Assembly: GCA_934295165.1 (NCBI GenBank)
Contig: CAKRAT010000004.1
Coordinates: 1 to 56,442 of the forward strand
Direction: 5' to 3'
DNA from: an uncultured Dorea sp.
Lineage (GTDB): Bacteria; Bacillota; Clostridia; Lachnospirales; Lachnospiraceae
Length of the DNA stretch: 56,442 nt
Notes under the pieces: generated by a model
Seen by the model: the letters and a program-made list of their open reading frames with translations, nothing else
What the model was told of the DNA's origin: nothing
Databases searched by the model: none
Shown here: one piece after another, positions 17,317 through 25,311 of the stretch
Position numbering within the stretch: position 1 is the first letter of the stretch
Layout of the letters: each line of letters starts with the position of its first letter
Made by a program: the position numbers and the translations under genes

Positions 17317-18651
17317 CTAAGGTTCCAGTCTGCTTAAATCTCTTGGGAATAATGTAGTCTCTCTTACGTTGTCTTCTCCTAATAACTGCATCGTCAGACG
17401 TTCCAGTCCGATTCCAAGTCCTCCATGTGGCGGCATTCCATGCTTGAATGTTGCAAGATACTGTTCCATTCCTTCTTCTGTCATTCCTCTTGCAGCAATC
17501 TTATCCGTCAGCATCTTATAATCATGAATACGCTGTCCACCCGTCGTAATCTCCAGTCCTCTGAACAGAAGGTCAAAGCTTAATGTATATCTTGGATCTT
17601 CCGGATCATCCATTGCATAGAATGGACGCTTCTTGGATGGATAATGTGTGACAAATACAAAATCACTTCCCCACTCTTCTTTCGCATAACGTCCGATCAG
17701 AACTTCTTCTTCCGGTTCCAGGTCAAATGGGTTTTTCATTTTGTGGTTGTATTTTTCTGCAACGATTTCTTTGATATCTGCAAATTTCACTGCCGGAATC
17801 TGACTGACATCTGGAAGTTCCACCCCCAGAATCTTCAGTTCTCTGTCGTAATCTTTTTTCAACAGTTCCATTGCATACTGAAGGAATCCAGTTTCCATTG
17901 CCATGATATCTTCAAATCCATCAATATACCCCATCTCAAAGTCAAGACTGGTATACTCATTCAGATGACGCTTTGTGTTATGTTTTTCCGCTCTGAATAC
18001 CGGTGCTGTCTCAAATACTCTGTCAAATACGCCAACCATCATCTGTTTGTAGAACTGTGGGCTCTGTGCCAGTACCGCCGGTCTGTGGAAATACTCCAGT
18101 TTGAAGATATTGGCTCCGCCCTCTGCTCCTTTTGCCCCAATCTTCGGTGTATGGATCTCTGTAAATTCCTGACTATAGAGGAAATCTCTGAATCCTCTTG
18201 TAAGTCCTTCCTGAATTCTGAATTTTGCACGCTCCCGGATATTTCTAAGGGAAATGGAACGATAGTTCAGTTTTGCTTCCAGAGATGTGTTTAATTTCCA
18301 TTTGGAAATTGCAAGCGGCATCATCTCGTCTTCCGGCTCACTTAAGATTTTCACACTTTCCATACGGATCTCTATTCCGTTCGGTGCTTTCTCATTCAGC
18401 TCTAAGATGCCTTCTACTTCGACTGTTGCAGCTTCCTTAATGTCTTTCAGTTCAAAATCAGCACTGCCTTCTTCATAGACACACTGAAGCAGCCCCTCTC
18501 TCTTTCTTAAGATCACAAATGCAACGGTTCCCATATCACGGATTGTATGCACTGCCCCGCTGACTTTTACCTTTGCTCCTGCTTCTGTCTGTTCCAGTAA
18601 TTCACTGATTTCTTTTGTCTCTTTTGGCTTTACACCTGTTAAATACTCCAT
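17317..18651 (-). CDS. aspS: Archaeal-type, probably non-discriminating aspartyl-tRNA synthetase
   Basis: 444 residues; the ATG at 18651 has AGGAGG, while an upstream in-frame ATG (18696) lacks one. An OB-fold anticodon domain (about 15-105) is followed by a class II core: SPQFYKQMMVGVFDRVFE, motif 2 FRAEKHNTKRHLNEY and motif 3 GIGLERLTMQLLGEDNVRET. The short form without a bacterial insertion domain and the QSPQ segment are archaeal-type AspRS features. Linked to gatCAB and led by a T-box with an Asn specifier, it most likely charges tRNA(Asn) with Asp for amidation. AsnRS is the alternative; the context argues against it. Confidence 0.85.
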   Translation of the reverse strand: MEYLTGVKPKETKEISELLEQTEAGAKVKVSGAVHTIRDMGTVAFVILRKREGLLQCVYEEGSADFELKDIKEAATVEVEGILELNEKAPNGIEIRMESVKILSEPEDEMMPLAISKWKLNTSLEAKLNYRSISLRNIRERAKFRIQEGLTRGFRDFLYSQEFTEIHTPKIGAKGAEGGANIFKLEYFHRPAVLAQSPQFYKQMMVGVFDRVFETAPVFRAEKHNTKRHLNEYTSLDFEMGYIDGFEDIMAMETGFLQYAMELLKKDYDRELKILGVELPDVSQIPAVKFADIKEIVAEKYNHKMKNPFDLEPEEEVLIGRYAKEEWGSDFVFVTHYPSKKRPFYAMDDPEDPRYTLSFDLLFRGLEITTGGQRIHDYKMLTDKIAARGMTEEGMEQYLATFKHGMPPHGGLGIGLERLTMQLLGEDNVRETTLFPRDLSRLEP

Positions 18652-18725
18652 GTTCTTATCCTCCTTTTCTTCCCGGGACGAATAACTACTTTTCATGTTC
18701 TATGCTCTCTTTTACCCCTGAAAAC

Positions 18726-18767
18726 ATAAAAAACCGTCCTAGAATACATACTTGTATCCCGGGACGG
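18726..18767 (-). terminator. T-box leader terminator
   Basis: CCGTCC (18767-18762) and GGACGG (18739-18734), with a long inner stem-loop, followed by a run of T on the minus strand. Overlaps the competing antiterminator of the T-box. Confidence 0.85.
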
Positions 18768-19020
18768 ATATCATCTTCGCTATCCGCGGTACCACCCGCA
18801 TTGAATCTCAAAGCTGTATAGTGCTTTCTAAGATTCCTCTTTTCGTGCGTAACGTGCAGTCTACGTACCAACCTACTTTTCTATTCGGCTTTACCATATT
18901 TACTTGTTCAGCTGGTCTGCTCCAGAGTGTTCCCTATTGTCCTCATTCCCCAAGCAGTGCTCTCAGTCGGTGACACCACATTCCTGTCAGGTTCCAGAGT
19001 CCAGAGTCTCTTTCATCGCT
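18726..19020 (-). promoter_or_regulatory. T-box riboswitch, Asn specifier (AAC)
   Basis: The T-box sequence GGGTGGTACCGCG reads on the minus strand at 18797-18785. The terminator stem CCGTCC/GGACGG (18767-18762, 18739-18734) plus a T run ends the leader. Stem I lies near 18915-19010. By alignment to the glyQS leader layout, the specifier loop reads AAC-A (AAC at 18931-18929), an Asn codon followed by the usual purine. Uncharged tRNA(Asn) should favour antitermination and expression of aspS-gatCAB. The specifier was assigned by eye. Confidence 0.9.
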
Positions 19021-19044
19021 TTACTATACTAAAATTTGTTTTAA

Positions 19045-19073
19045 ATATTAACACATGTTTTTTCAGATTGCAA
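19045..19073 (-). promoter_or_regulatory. Promoter of the aspS-gatCAB operon
   Basis: TTGCAA (19073-19068), 17-nt spacer, TAATAT (19050-19045), leading into the T-box. TTGCAA is self-complementary, so the same six bases could serve as -35 for a plus-strand promoter with TATGTA at 19091-19096 driving the 90-residue gene. Confidence 0.6.
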
Positions 19074-19190
19074 GAGGGTATTTTGAATTTTATGTAAAAT
19101 GTCTTTCTTGCTTTTCATTTATGGATCCTTGTGGTATTATTTACTAAATTCATGTAACTCTGTTTTTGTATGTAACTGTGTCTTTCTTGT

Positions 19191-19228
19191 ACAGAACCTG
19201 CCACTGGCAGCTTCTTCCGAACACATGG
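19191..19228 (+). repeat. Short dispersed repeat, copy 2
   Basis: ACAGAACCTGCCACTGGCAG followed by CTTCTTCCGAACACATGG, almost the same as copy 1 at 7735-7774. It ends about 10 nt before the ribosome site of the 90-residue gene. Confidence 0.5.
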
Positions 19229-19248
19229 CTATTAATAAGGAGGCTGTT

Positions 19249-19521
19249 ATGACTAAGAATAAGAAATATTACTTTTGTTTTGCACTTATCATATCCATCT
19301 GTATGACTGTGCTGATTCAGGTATTTCAGTTGTATTCTTTACTGGTACTTGGTGTATTGGAGCTTTTTATGGTAGTGAATGTATGCTTGATTGCAGTAAA
19401 TCTATTTAACCGGAAGTGCTTGAATCATGTTGGGACGTTGATTATTACGGGATGTTTGTTTCTTTTTCTGCTTTGGAGGAATACATTTGCGCTTCTGTTT
19501 TTGTATTCTTTTGCTGTTTAA
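19249..19521 (+). CDS. Small hypothetical membrane protein
   Basis: 90 residues from the ATG at 19249 (AGGAGG 8 nt upstream; longer in-frame starts have none). Three or four hydrophobic stretches: FCFALIISICMTVLIQVF, LYSLLVLGVLELFMVVNVCL and LIITGCLFLFLLW. No known family recognised. Its stop codon TAA (19519-19521) lies in the conserved TGTTTAAT end of repeat copy B, so insertion may have set the present C-terminus. Confidence 0.55.
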   Translation: MTKNKKYYFCFALIISICMTVLIQVFQLYSLLVLGVLELFMVVNVCLIAVNLFNRKCLNHVGTLIITGCLFLFLLWRNTFALLFLYSFAV

Positions 19522-19949
19522 TTGATCATGACGGCTATCACCGACCGGAATAAAACTACAAGGTCCCAGCCTGTGCTGACTCCAACATGGGGAAATTCTA
19601 AAGCAAAAAAGTTGACCTAAAAACGAGCTCACAAAAAATCCAAACTCGACATTCGTCTCAAACAGTGAATTTTTTGTGAGCAAACGGTCAACTTTTTTAC
19701 TTAAGAATTACCAACCATGAGTCCGTATGCACAGGCTGGGACCTTGTAGTTTTATTCCTTAGGTTTTCGCATGCCATAATAATTAAACAGAGAAACCGTA
19801 ACCATTGCGATACCGAAAGTGTATAAAAAGCCGGAAAATCAAGGTCTTCACCACAACTTTCCGGTCACACACAAAGGTTACAGTCCCTCTATTGAATTCA
19901 TTATCATTGGCCAATCACGACATGAGAGGTCACGATACTGAACTAAATA
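19515..19949 (-). repeat. Multi-hairpin repeat element, copy B (HP3 + HP2)
   Basis: Same family as copy A but in opposite orientation and lacking most of HP1. HP3 spans 19547-19758 (arms 19547-19576/19729-19758) and is identical, base for base, to the reverse complement of 12513-12724 in copy A. HP2 lies at about 19795-19883. The left end carries the TAA of the 90-residue gene and the right end (AACTAAATA) the TAG of the chorismate mutase gene, so the element exactly fills the space between two convergent stop codons. Confidence 0.85.
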
Positions 19950-20509
19950 GAAAGCAATTCTAAAATTCGGAACCCATCAGCCTCTTTCCCGATCTGACAC
20001 AACAGACACCGCATCCCGGAATCTGTAATCTTCCCGTCCAGTGTCATAACCACCTTCTGTACCCCATTTTCAGTCTCCAGATTCATAGCATCAATTTGAA
20101 TTCCGTTTAAATTGATCATATTCAGGTATGTATTCAAATCACTTCGGTCCTTTGAGCATTGAAATGTTATCTTTATCTGTGAATGTTCCATTTTTTCATT
20201 CAGTCCTGCTGCCTTCAATGCATCCGCTATTACTTCTTCCTGCATCTCTGGCAATAATTCATATTCATACTTTCTGCACAGGCTCATCAGATGTCTTAAG
20301 AATGCTTCATACTCTCCACGGATCTCAGGATCTACATTTCCAGCTCTTTTTTCAACAACCGCTAGCTCCCGTTCCAGTACGAACACATCTCCTCCGTTCT
20401 GTCCTTTTACTTCTGCAACATGTTTTCCACATTTCATTCTTCTTAAAAACAGCGGCTTCATATTTGTATCTATTTCATCAATTTCATTTCTTACTTCTTC
20501 TAATGTCAT
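19943..20509 (-). CDS. Chorismate mutase domain protein
   Basis: 188 residues. The N-terminal 90 residues follow the AroQ (type II) pattern: LEEVRNEIDEIDTNMKPLFL, RRMKCGKHVAEVK and VFVLERELAVVEKR. These supply the helical dimer core that turns chorismate into prephenate for Phe and Tyr. The second half (KITFQCSKDRSDLNTYLNMI...) looks like a small regulatory, ACT-like beta-alpha domain, not a prephenate dehydratase. One usual active-site position is uncertain by eye. It ends inside the right end of repeat copy B. No RNA structure is seen upstream. Confidence 0.75.
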   Translation of the reverse strand: MTLEEVRNEIDEIDTNMKPLFLRRMKCGKHVAEVKGQNGGDVFVLERELAVVEKRAGNVDPEIRGEYEAFLRHLMSLCRKYEYELLPEMQEEVIADALKAAGLNEKMEHSQIKITFQCSKDRSDLNTYLNMINLNGIQIDAMNLETENGVQKVVMTLDGKITDSGMRCLLCQIGKEADGFRILELLSI

Positions 20510-20528
20510 CTTGGTTTCCTCGTAAATT

Positions 20529-20800
20529 TTATACTATATTATATTTTTCAAATAACTGTTGACAATATGATTTATCTTCTGTCGCATGTTTCAACTCATC
20601 ATATTGCTCATCTGAAAGCAATTTTTGCGTAAGCTTCATAAAACGATCATATTCTTTCATTCCTTTTTTTATTCCTTCTTTTATTCCATCATCACGAATC
20701 TGTCGTTCTCTTTCCTCTGCTTTCATAAATTCTGCCTCCATTTCAGCACTATCCTTTATTATCTGCACATTAGCATGAAGCTTCCACAATTCCTCTCTGC
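20529..20800 (-). pseudogene. C-terminal remnant of an Rpn-like (PD-(D/E)XK) transposase/nuclease
   Basis: An 86-residue frame opens only at a TTG, with no ribosome site. Its content (MEAEFMKAEERERQIRDDGI, then KEGIKKGMKEYDRF) resembles the charged C-terminal tail of Rpn family proteins. Upstream the reading frame continues briefly (ERFYTGREELWKLHANV) and meets a stop in the 20840 region, while related-looking sequence appears in another frame. The nuclease core is absent. I take it as a decayed gene. Confidence 0.4.
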
Positions 20801-20960
20801 CTGTATAAAATCTCTCTGGGTTACAAGCATTGAAAATTCATAGAATGCGAAATGCATAAGTTCTTGATATAGCGTTTATGCCAGTGAAAATATAGAATTA
20901 TAATGCTTAACTGGATTGTATCACATAGTATATAAATTGTCGAGTAAAAAATATATTTGC

Positions 20961-20988
20961 TTGCAGATTTCGCTCCGCAAGTTATAAT
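20961..20988 (+). promoter_or_regulatory. Promoter of the ClC channel gene
   Basis: TTGCAG (20961-20966), 16-nt spacer, TATAAT (20983-20988), 33 nt before the ATG. Confidence 0.6.
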
Positions 20989-21021
20989 AAAAATGAGAGA
21001 AATTATCTTTGGGGGATTATT

Positions 21022-22332
21022 ATGATAAAAACATTGTTCAAACACATTTCAAAATACTACAAGGATACCTTCATTCTGGCAATCGCAGGTGTTGCCGTCG
21101 GTGTACTTGTCGGACTTATCGATGCGGCATTCGGTCTGGGGCTCAATGCCTGTACCGCTATCCGTACCAAATACTTCTGGTATCTGATCTGGTTTCTGCC
21201 ACTTGGCGGAGTATTCGTCTGGTTCATCTATCATCAGTTTGGAAAATCTGTTGCCAACGGTATGAAGATGGTCTTCCATGTCGGATTTGGGAAAAATAAC
21301 AAACTCCCGATCCGTATGGTTCCACTTGCCATTGTTGGTACCTGGACGACGCACCTGTTCGGAGGAAGTGCCGGACGTGAAGGCGTTGCAGTACAGATCG
21401 GTGCTGCGGTTTCTAATAATGTAGGACGTCTGGTCGACAAGACCATTGATATCGAAAACAGCAGGAAAATGTTCCTGATCACCGGTATGGCTGCCGGATT
21501 TTCCGGACTTTTCTGTACGCCGCTTGCTGCAATCTTTTTCGCACTGGAAGTACTGGTTGCCGGAGAACTGGAATACCATGCACTGATTCCTGCTACAGTC
21601 GCATCAATCAGTGCCGCATTTACTTCCAGGGCACTTGGTCTTCGGAAGTTCCACATTAATATATTGGAAACTTTAAATTATCATCCATCTACTTATAATG
21701 CCGTTTTACTTTTAAAGCTGGCTGCTATGGGACTGGTCTTCGGAATCGTTGGTTCTTTATTTGCACTGATCCTCCGGTATCTGCGGTTGAAATTCGCTTT
21801 CCGTTTTTCCTCTCCTGTAAAAAAAGTGCTGGTTATGGGATCTGTTGTCGCAGTTCTCATGATGCTCTTTCATCAGGGAAGATACTCCGGAACCGGTTCT
21901 AATCTGGTTGCTCTGTGCTTTGACGGTATTACGGACGATATATATGCATACGATTGGATTGTTAAGATGGCTCTTACTATCCTGACACTTTCTTCCGGTT
22001 TCATCGGCGGCGAGGTTGCACCGTTGTTTTCCATCGGTTCCTGTCTTGGATATGTACTTGGTCCTGTCTTCGGATTTGATCCGATGTTCGGCGCAGCTCT
22101 TGGATTTGCTTCTGTATTCTGCAGCGGTTCGAATACTCTGCTTGCAGCGATTCTGGTTGGTGTGGAAAGTTTTGGATATAATATGCTTCCTTTCTTTGCT
22201 GTGGTATGTTTTGTATCGTTTATCTTTAACTTTAATAATTCGATCTTTACGGCACAGCGGGTTGCATTTACGCATCCGACAAGACGGCAGCGTTTAAAAG
22301 AAAGACTTGCAGCCAAAAAGAATATTAGTTGA
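21022..22332 (+). CDS. ClC-family voltage-gated chloride channel / transporter
   Basis: 436 residues with about ten hydrophobic segments. The ClC selectivity and gating motif appears as GGSAGREGVAVQIGAAV near residues 114-130, with the gating glutamate present; a second conserved stretch, GFIGGEVAPLFSIGSCLG, follows near 325. The gating glutamate fits either a channel or a Cl-/H+ (or F-/H+) exchanger. GGGGG 7 nt upstream supports the start. It stands alone between its own promoter and a strong terminator. Confidence 0.9.
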   Translation: MIKTLFKHISKYYKDTFILAIAGVAVGVLVGLIDAAFGLGLNACTAIRTKYFWYLIWFLPLGGVFVWFIYHQFGKSVANGMKMVFHVGFGKNNKLPIRMVPLAIVGTWTTHLFGGSAGREGVAVQIGAAVSNNVGRLVDKTIDIENSRKMFLITGMAAGFSGLFCTPLAAIFFALEVLVAGELEYHALIPATVASISAAFTSRALGLRKFHINILETLNYHPSTYNAVLLLKLAAMGLVFGIVGSLFALILRYLRLKFAFRFSSPVKKVLVMGSVVAVLMMLFHQGRYSGTGSNLVALCFDGITDDIYAYDWIVKMALTILTLSSGFIGGEVAPLFSIGSCLGYVLGPVFGFDPMFGAALGFASVFCSGSNTLLAAILVGVESFGYNMLPFFAVVCFVSFIFNFNNSIFTAQRVAFTHPTRRQRLKERLAAKKNIS

Positions 22333-22366
22333 CAACATTGCCCGTCTCTTCCAAACGCATGACGAT

Positions 22367-22420
22367 AAAAAATAAGTGTACATTCCTTTTTCGAAAAAGA
22401 ATTGTACACTTATTTTTATT
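22367..22420. terminator. Bidirectional terminator between ClC and phosphoglucomutase
   Basis: AAAAATAAGTGTACA pairs with TGTACACTTATTTTT around a CTTTTTCGAAAAAG inner stem. It has T runs on both strands and serves the two convergent genes. Confidence 0.85.
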
Positions 22421-22485
22421 CTCTTATTTCAATCTTAAATTCCTATAACACAACTTCCGTGTCTTTCAGAACCTGCCGCAGACTC

Positions 22486-24168
22486 CTATGCCATAATCGG
22501 CTTCAGTGCCTCAGCAAGTTTATCTTTCTCAGCCTGTGCCTCAGCAAGATCTTTGCCAAGTGTTGTGTAGTAGATCTTGATCTTCGGCTCTGTTCCTGAA
22601 GGACGTACGATAACTGTCTCATTGTTCTCCAGTTTGTAAACTAATACGTTTGCTGCCGGAAGTCCTGTCTCTTCTGTCTTTGTATAGTCTGTTACAGCTG
22701 TTACCTTGTAGCCGGCAATCTCTGCTGGTGCATTCTCACGCAGATTCTGCATGATTCCAGACATCTTATCCATTCCGCTAAGTCCAGGGAATTCGAAGCT
22801 GTCGATCTTGTTCAGGTAACGTCCATACTCCGCATAGATTTCTTCCAGTCTCTGTTTCAGAGAGCTTCCGATGCTTCTGTAGTAAGCTGCCATCTCGCAG
22901 ATCAGCATAGATGCGATAACGGCATCTTTGTCACGTACGTATGGTCCTGCAAGGTATCCGTAGCTTTCCTCGAATCCGAAGATGAATCTGTCTACTTCGC
23001 CGGCTGCCTCTAACTGTGCGATCTGGTCTCCGATCCATTTGAATCCTGTCAGTACGTTTCTTAATTCTACTCCGTAATGAGCTGCTACTGCATCTGCAAG
23101 TGGTGTAGATACGAGAGATTTTACTGCAACTGCTTTTTCAGGCATGGTACCTTTCTCGATACGTCCTGCACATATGTAATCCAGAAGAAGTACGCCGACT
23201 TCATTACCACTTACTAATTCGTAAGATCCGTCCGGACACTTCATTGCGATACCTACACGGTCTGCATCAGGGTCTGTTGCAAGCATAAGATCTGCATCTG
23301 TCTCTTTTGCAAGGTTTAATCCAAGCTCCAGTGCCTCGAAGATCTCCGGGTTTGGATAGCTGCATGTTGTAAAGTATCCATTTGGATATTCCTGTTCCGG
23401 TACAATTGTGATGTCTGTGATTCCGATGTCTTTTAATACCTGTGTTACAGGTACAAGTCCTGAACCATTCAGCGGGCTGTATACAAGTTTTAATCCGGCT
23501 GTCTTACACAGTCCCGGACGAACCTGGCGGGATTCGATTGCATCGTAGAGTGCTCTCTTACAATCATCTCCTACGAATTTGATCAGTCCTTCTTCTACAC
23601 CTTCTGCAAATGACATATATTTTGCTCCGGTCAGAACGTCTGTCTTCTGGATCTCTTCGTATACGATTGCTGCCGCATCGTCTGTCATCTGGCATCCGTC
23701 CGGTCCGTATGCTTTGTATCCGTTATATTTTGCCGGGTTATGGGAAGCTGTTACCATAACACCTGCATTACAGTTATAATAACGTGTTGCAAAGGAAAGT
23801 GCCGGTACTGGCATCAATGCATCGTAGATTCTTACTTTGATTCCGTTCGCAGCAAGTACGCCTGCTGCTGTCTTGGCAAATACATCACTCTTTAAACGGC
23901 TGTCATAGCTGATCGCTACGGTCTGTGTTCCGCCCTGTGTTTTTACCCAGTTAGCCAGTCCCTGTGTGGCCTGACGTACTACATAAATATTCATACGGTT
24001 CGTTCCTGCTCCGAGCACCCCGCGAAGTCCGGCTGTTCCAAATTTCAGTGCTACGGCAAACCGCTCCTTGATCTCATCATCGTTTCCTTCAATTTTTGAC
24101 AATTCCGGCTTCAGATCTGCATCTTCAAGATCTGCAGCAAGCCAGCGTTTGTATTCTTCCTGATACAT
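22486..24168 (-). CDS. Phosphoglucomutase / phosphomannomutase
   Basis: 560 residues, the length of the alpha-PGM group. Interconverts glucose 1- and 6-phosphate, linking galactose and glycogen or wall precursors to glycolysis. Phosphoserine loop TASHNPAKYNGYK, metal loop DPDADRVG, sugar-binding GFEESYGYLAG and phosphate-binding RPSGTEPKIKIY are all present. AGGAGTG precedes the ATG. It is a single gene with its own promoter. Confidence 0.95.
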   Translation of the reverse strand: MYQEEYKRWLAADLEDADLKPELSKIEGNDDEIKERFAVALKFGTAGLRGVLGAGTNRMNIYVVRQATQGLANWVKTQGGTQTVAISYDSRLKSDVFAKTAAGVLAANGIKVRIYDALMPVPALSFATRYYNCNAGVMVTASHNPAKYNGYKAYGPDGCQMTDDAAAIVYEEIQKTDVLTGAKYMSFAEGVEEGLIKFVGDDCKRALYDAIESRQVRPGLCKTAGLKLVYSPLNGSGLVPVTQVLKDIGITDITIVPEQEYPNGYFTTCSYPNPEIFEALELGLNLAKETDADLMLATDPDADRVGIAMKCPDGSYELVSGNEVGVLLLDYICAGRIEKGTMPEKAVAVKSLVSTPLADAVAAHYGVELRNVLTGFKWIGDQIAQLEAAGEVDRFIFGFEESYGYLAGPYVRDKDAVIASMLICEMAAYYRSIGSSLKQRLEEIYAEYGRYLNKIDSFEFPGLSGMDKMSGIMQNLRENAPAEIAGYKVTAVTDYTKTEETGLPAANVLVYKLENNETVIVRPSGTEPKIKIYYTTLGKDLAEAQAEKDKLAEALKPIMA

Positions 24169-24233
24169 CTTTTATCACTCCTACCTATTTCTTTTCAGGG
24201 TTTTTTGTATATTTTCACAATAAACCTATTAAT

Positions 24234-24262
24234 AATATACCATTTTTTATACTTTCAGGCAA
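24234..24262 (-). promoter_or_regulatory. Promoter of the phosphoglucomutase gene
   Basis: TTGCCT (24262-24257), 17-nt spacer, TATATT (24239-24234) on the minus strand, about 66 nt before the ATG. Confidence 0.6.
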
Positions 24263-24313
24263 TAAATGTATGGTAAATTATGTGAAAACTTTTCGTCATT
24301 TTTCTCAAAAATC

Positions 24314-24362
24314 AGAAAAAGACGGAACGCACATTTTACTGTGCTTTTCCGTCTTTTTCTTC
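24314..24362 (-). terminator. Terminator of the Gld-like ABC operon
   Basis: AAAAAGACGGAA and TTTTCCGTCTTTTT arms around GCACAGTAAAATGTGC, starting right at the DUF4340 stop codon. Strong stem and T run on the minus strand. Confidence 0.85.
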
Positions 24363-25270
24363 TAAGTATCCGAACTGCTGTCACTGTTATCTACCGACAT
24401 CATATTCTCAACAATCGAGCTTCCGACCTCATATACCATATTGGAATCTTTGAGCTGTACATATCTGTTATCGCCATTTTCATTTCCAACATAGACGGTA
24501 CAGGTCTTCTTATCTCCCGAAGTACTGTCCTTGTAAGTTGCCGTTACTGTGATCCGGTTTGCTTCATCCAGGCCATATTTTGCGAGATCTTTTACATTAT
24601 AATCGGCACACTGCGTGAATGTAATGGTTCCCCATCCTCCTGCAAGTCCGGCACGTTCTTTCTTTTTCTTATAAGTCGTGGTCTCACCGTTTTGCGTTAC
24701 CTCTACCTTCTTCAGATTACCACTGCTGATAGATGGCAGTGTATCATTCTCGGTCAGAGAAGACAGATCGAATAACAGATCGGATACAAGCGTACTTGAA
24801 ATAGTATACACGTCATCCGAGTCCTGGATCATCGCATAATAATTGTCTCCGGCTGTATCTCCAATCTCAATCGTTCCTTTGGTCCCGTCTTTTGCCGTGT
24901 ATGTGATGGTGTAATCCGGGCTGTCCAGTCCGTAATCTGCTTTCTTATCCGGATCACTCAGTTTGCGGACTGCAGTCAGTCCCGTAATGTCTTTTGCCAT
25001 GCTCTTGATCGTACTCTGATTCAGACGTACTCCGTCGTCCTCATCGTAGACCCATTCGCCATCTTTTTTGGTAAAGCTCATCTTGCTTCCGCCGCTTTCA
25101 TAGGCAAATGTCTTCAGATTTTTTGCATCTACCAGACTGACTTTTTCTTTGTCTTCTTTGGCCTTCTTCTGCTTGTCACTGTGGCTGTTCCATGCTTTTA
25201 AGCCTCCATACAGCGCAAGAAGTGCGGCAAGCACCACCACCATGATGAGCATCGTCTTTTTCTGTTTCAT
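24362..25270 (-). CDS. DUF4340 domain protein of a Gld-like ABC system
   Basis: 302 residues. One N-terminal membrane segment (about 7-24) followed by a Lys/Ser/Asp-rich extracytoplasmic part with the DUF4340 repeats (DAKNLKTFAYESGGSKMSFT; KADYGLDSPDYTITYTAKDG). A TTG one codon upstream could also start it; the ATG after GGGGA is preferred. DUF4340 proteins normally follow GldG-type proteins in ABC operons, as here. Role unknown; probably an outer subunit. Last gene of the operon. Confidence 0.85.
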   Translation of the reverse strand: MKQKKTMLIMVVVLAALLALYGGLKAWNSHSDKQKKAKEDKEKVSLVDAKNLKTFAYESGGSKMSFTKKDGEWVYDEDDGVRLNQSTIKSMAKDITGLTAVRKLSDPDKKADYGLDSPDYTITYTAKDGTKGTIEIGDTAGDNYYAMIQDSDDVYTISSTLVSDLLFDLSSLTENDTLPSISSGNLKKVEVTQNGETTTYKKKKERAGLAGGWGTITFTQCADYNVKDLAKYGLDEANRITVTATYKDSTSGDKKTCTVYVGNENGDNRYVQLKDSNMVYEVGSSIVENMMSVDNSDSSSDT

Positions 25271-25311
25271 CAAAGTTCCCCTTTTCCATCCACAAATGTT
25301 CCTGTTATTAC

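Noticed and set aside
17317..18651. Reading the synthetase as asparaginyl-tRNA synthetase
   Set aside because: Archaeal AspRS-like motifs plus linkage to gatCAB and an Asn T-box fit non-discriminating AspRS better.
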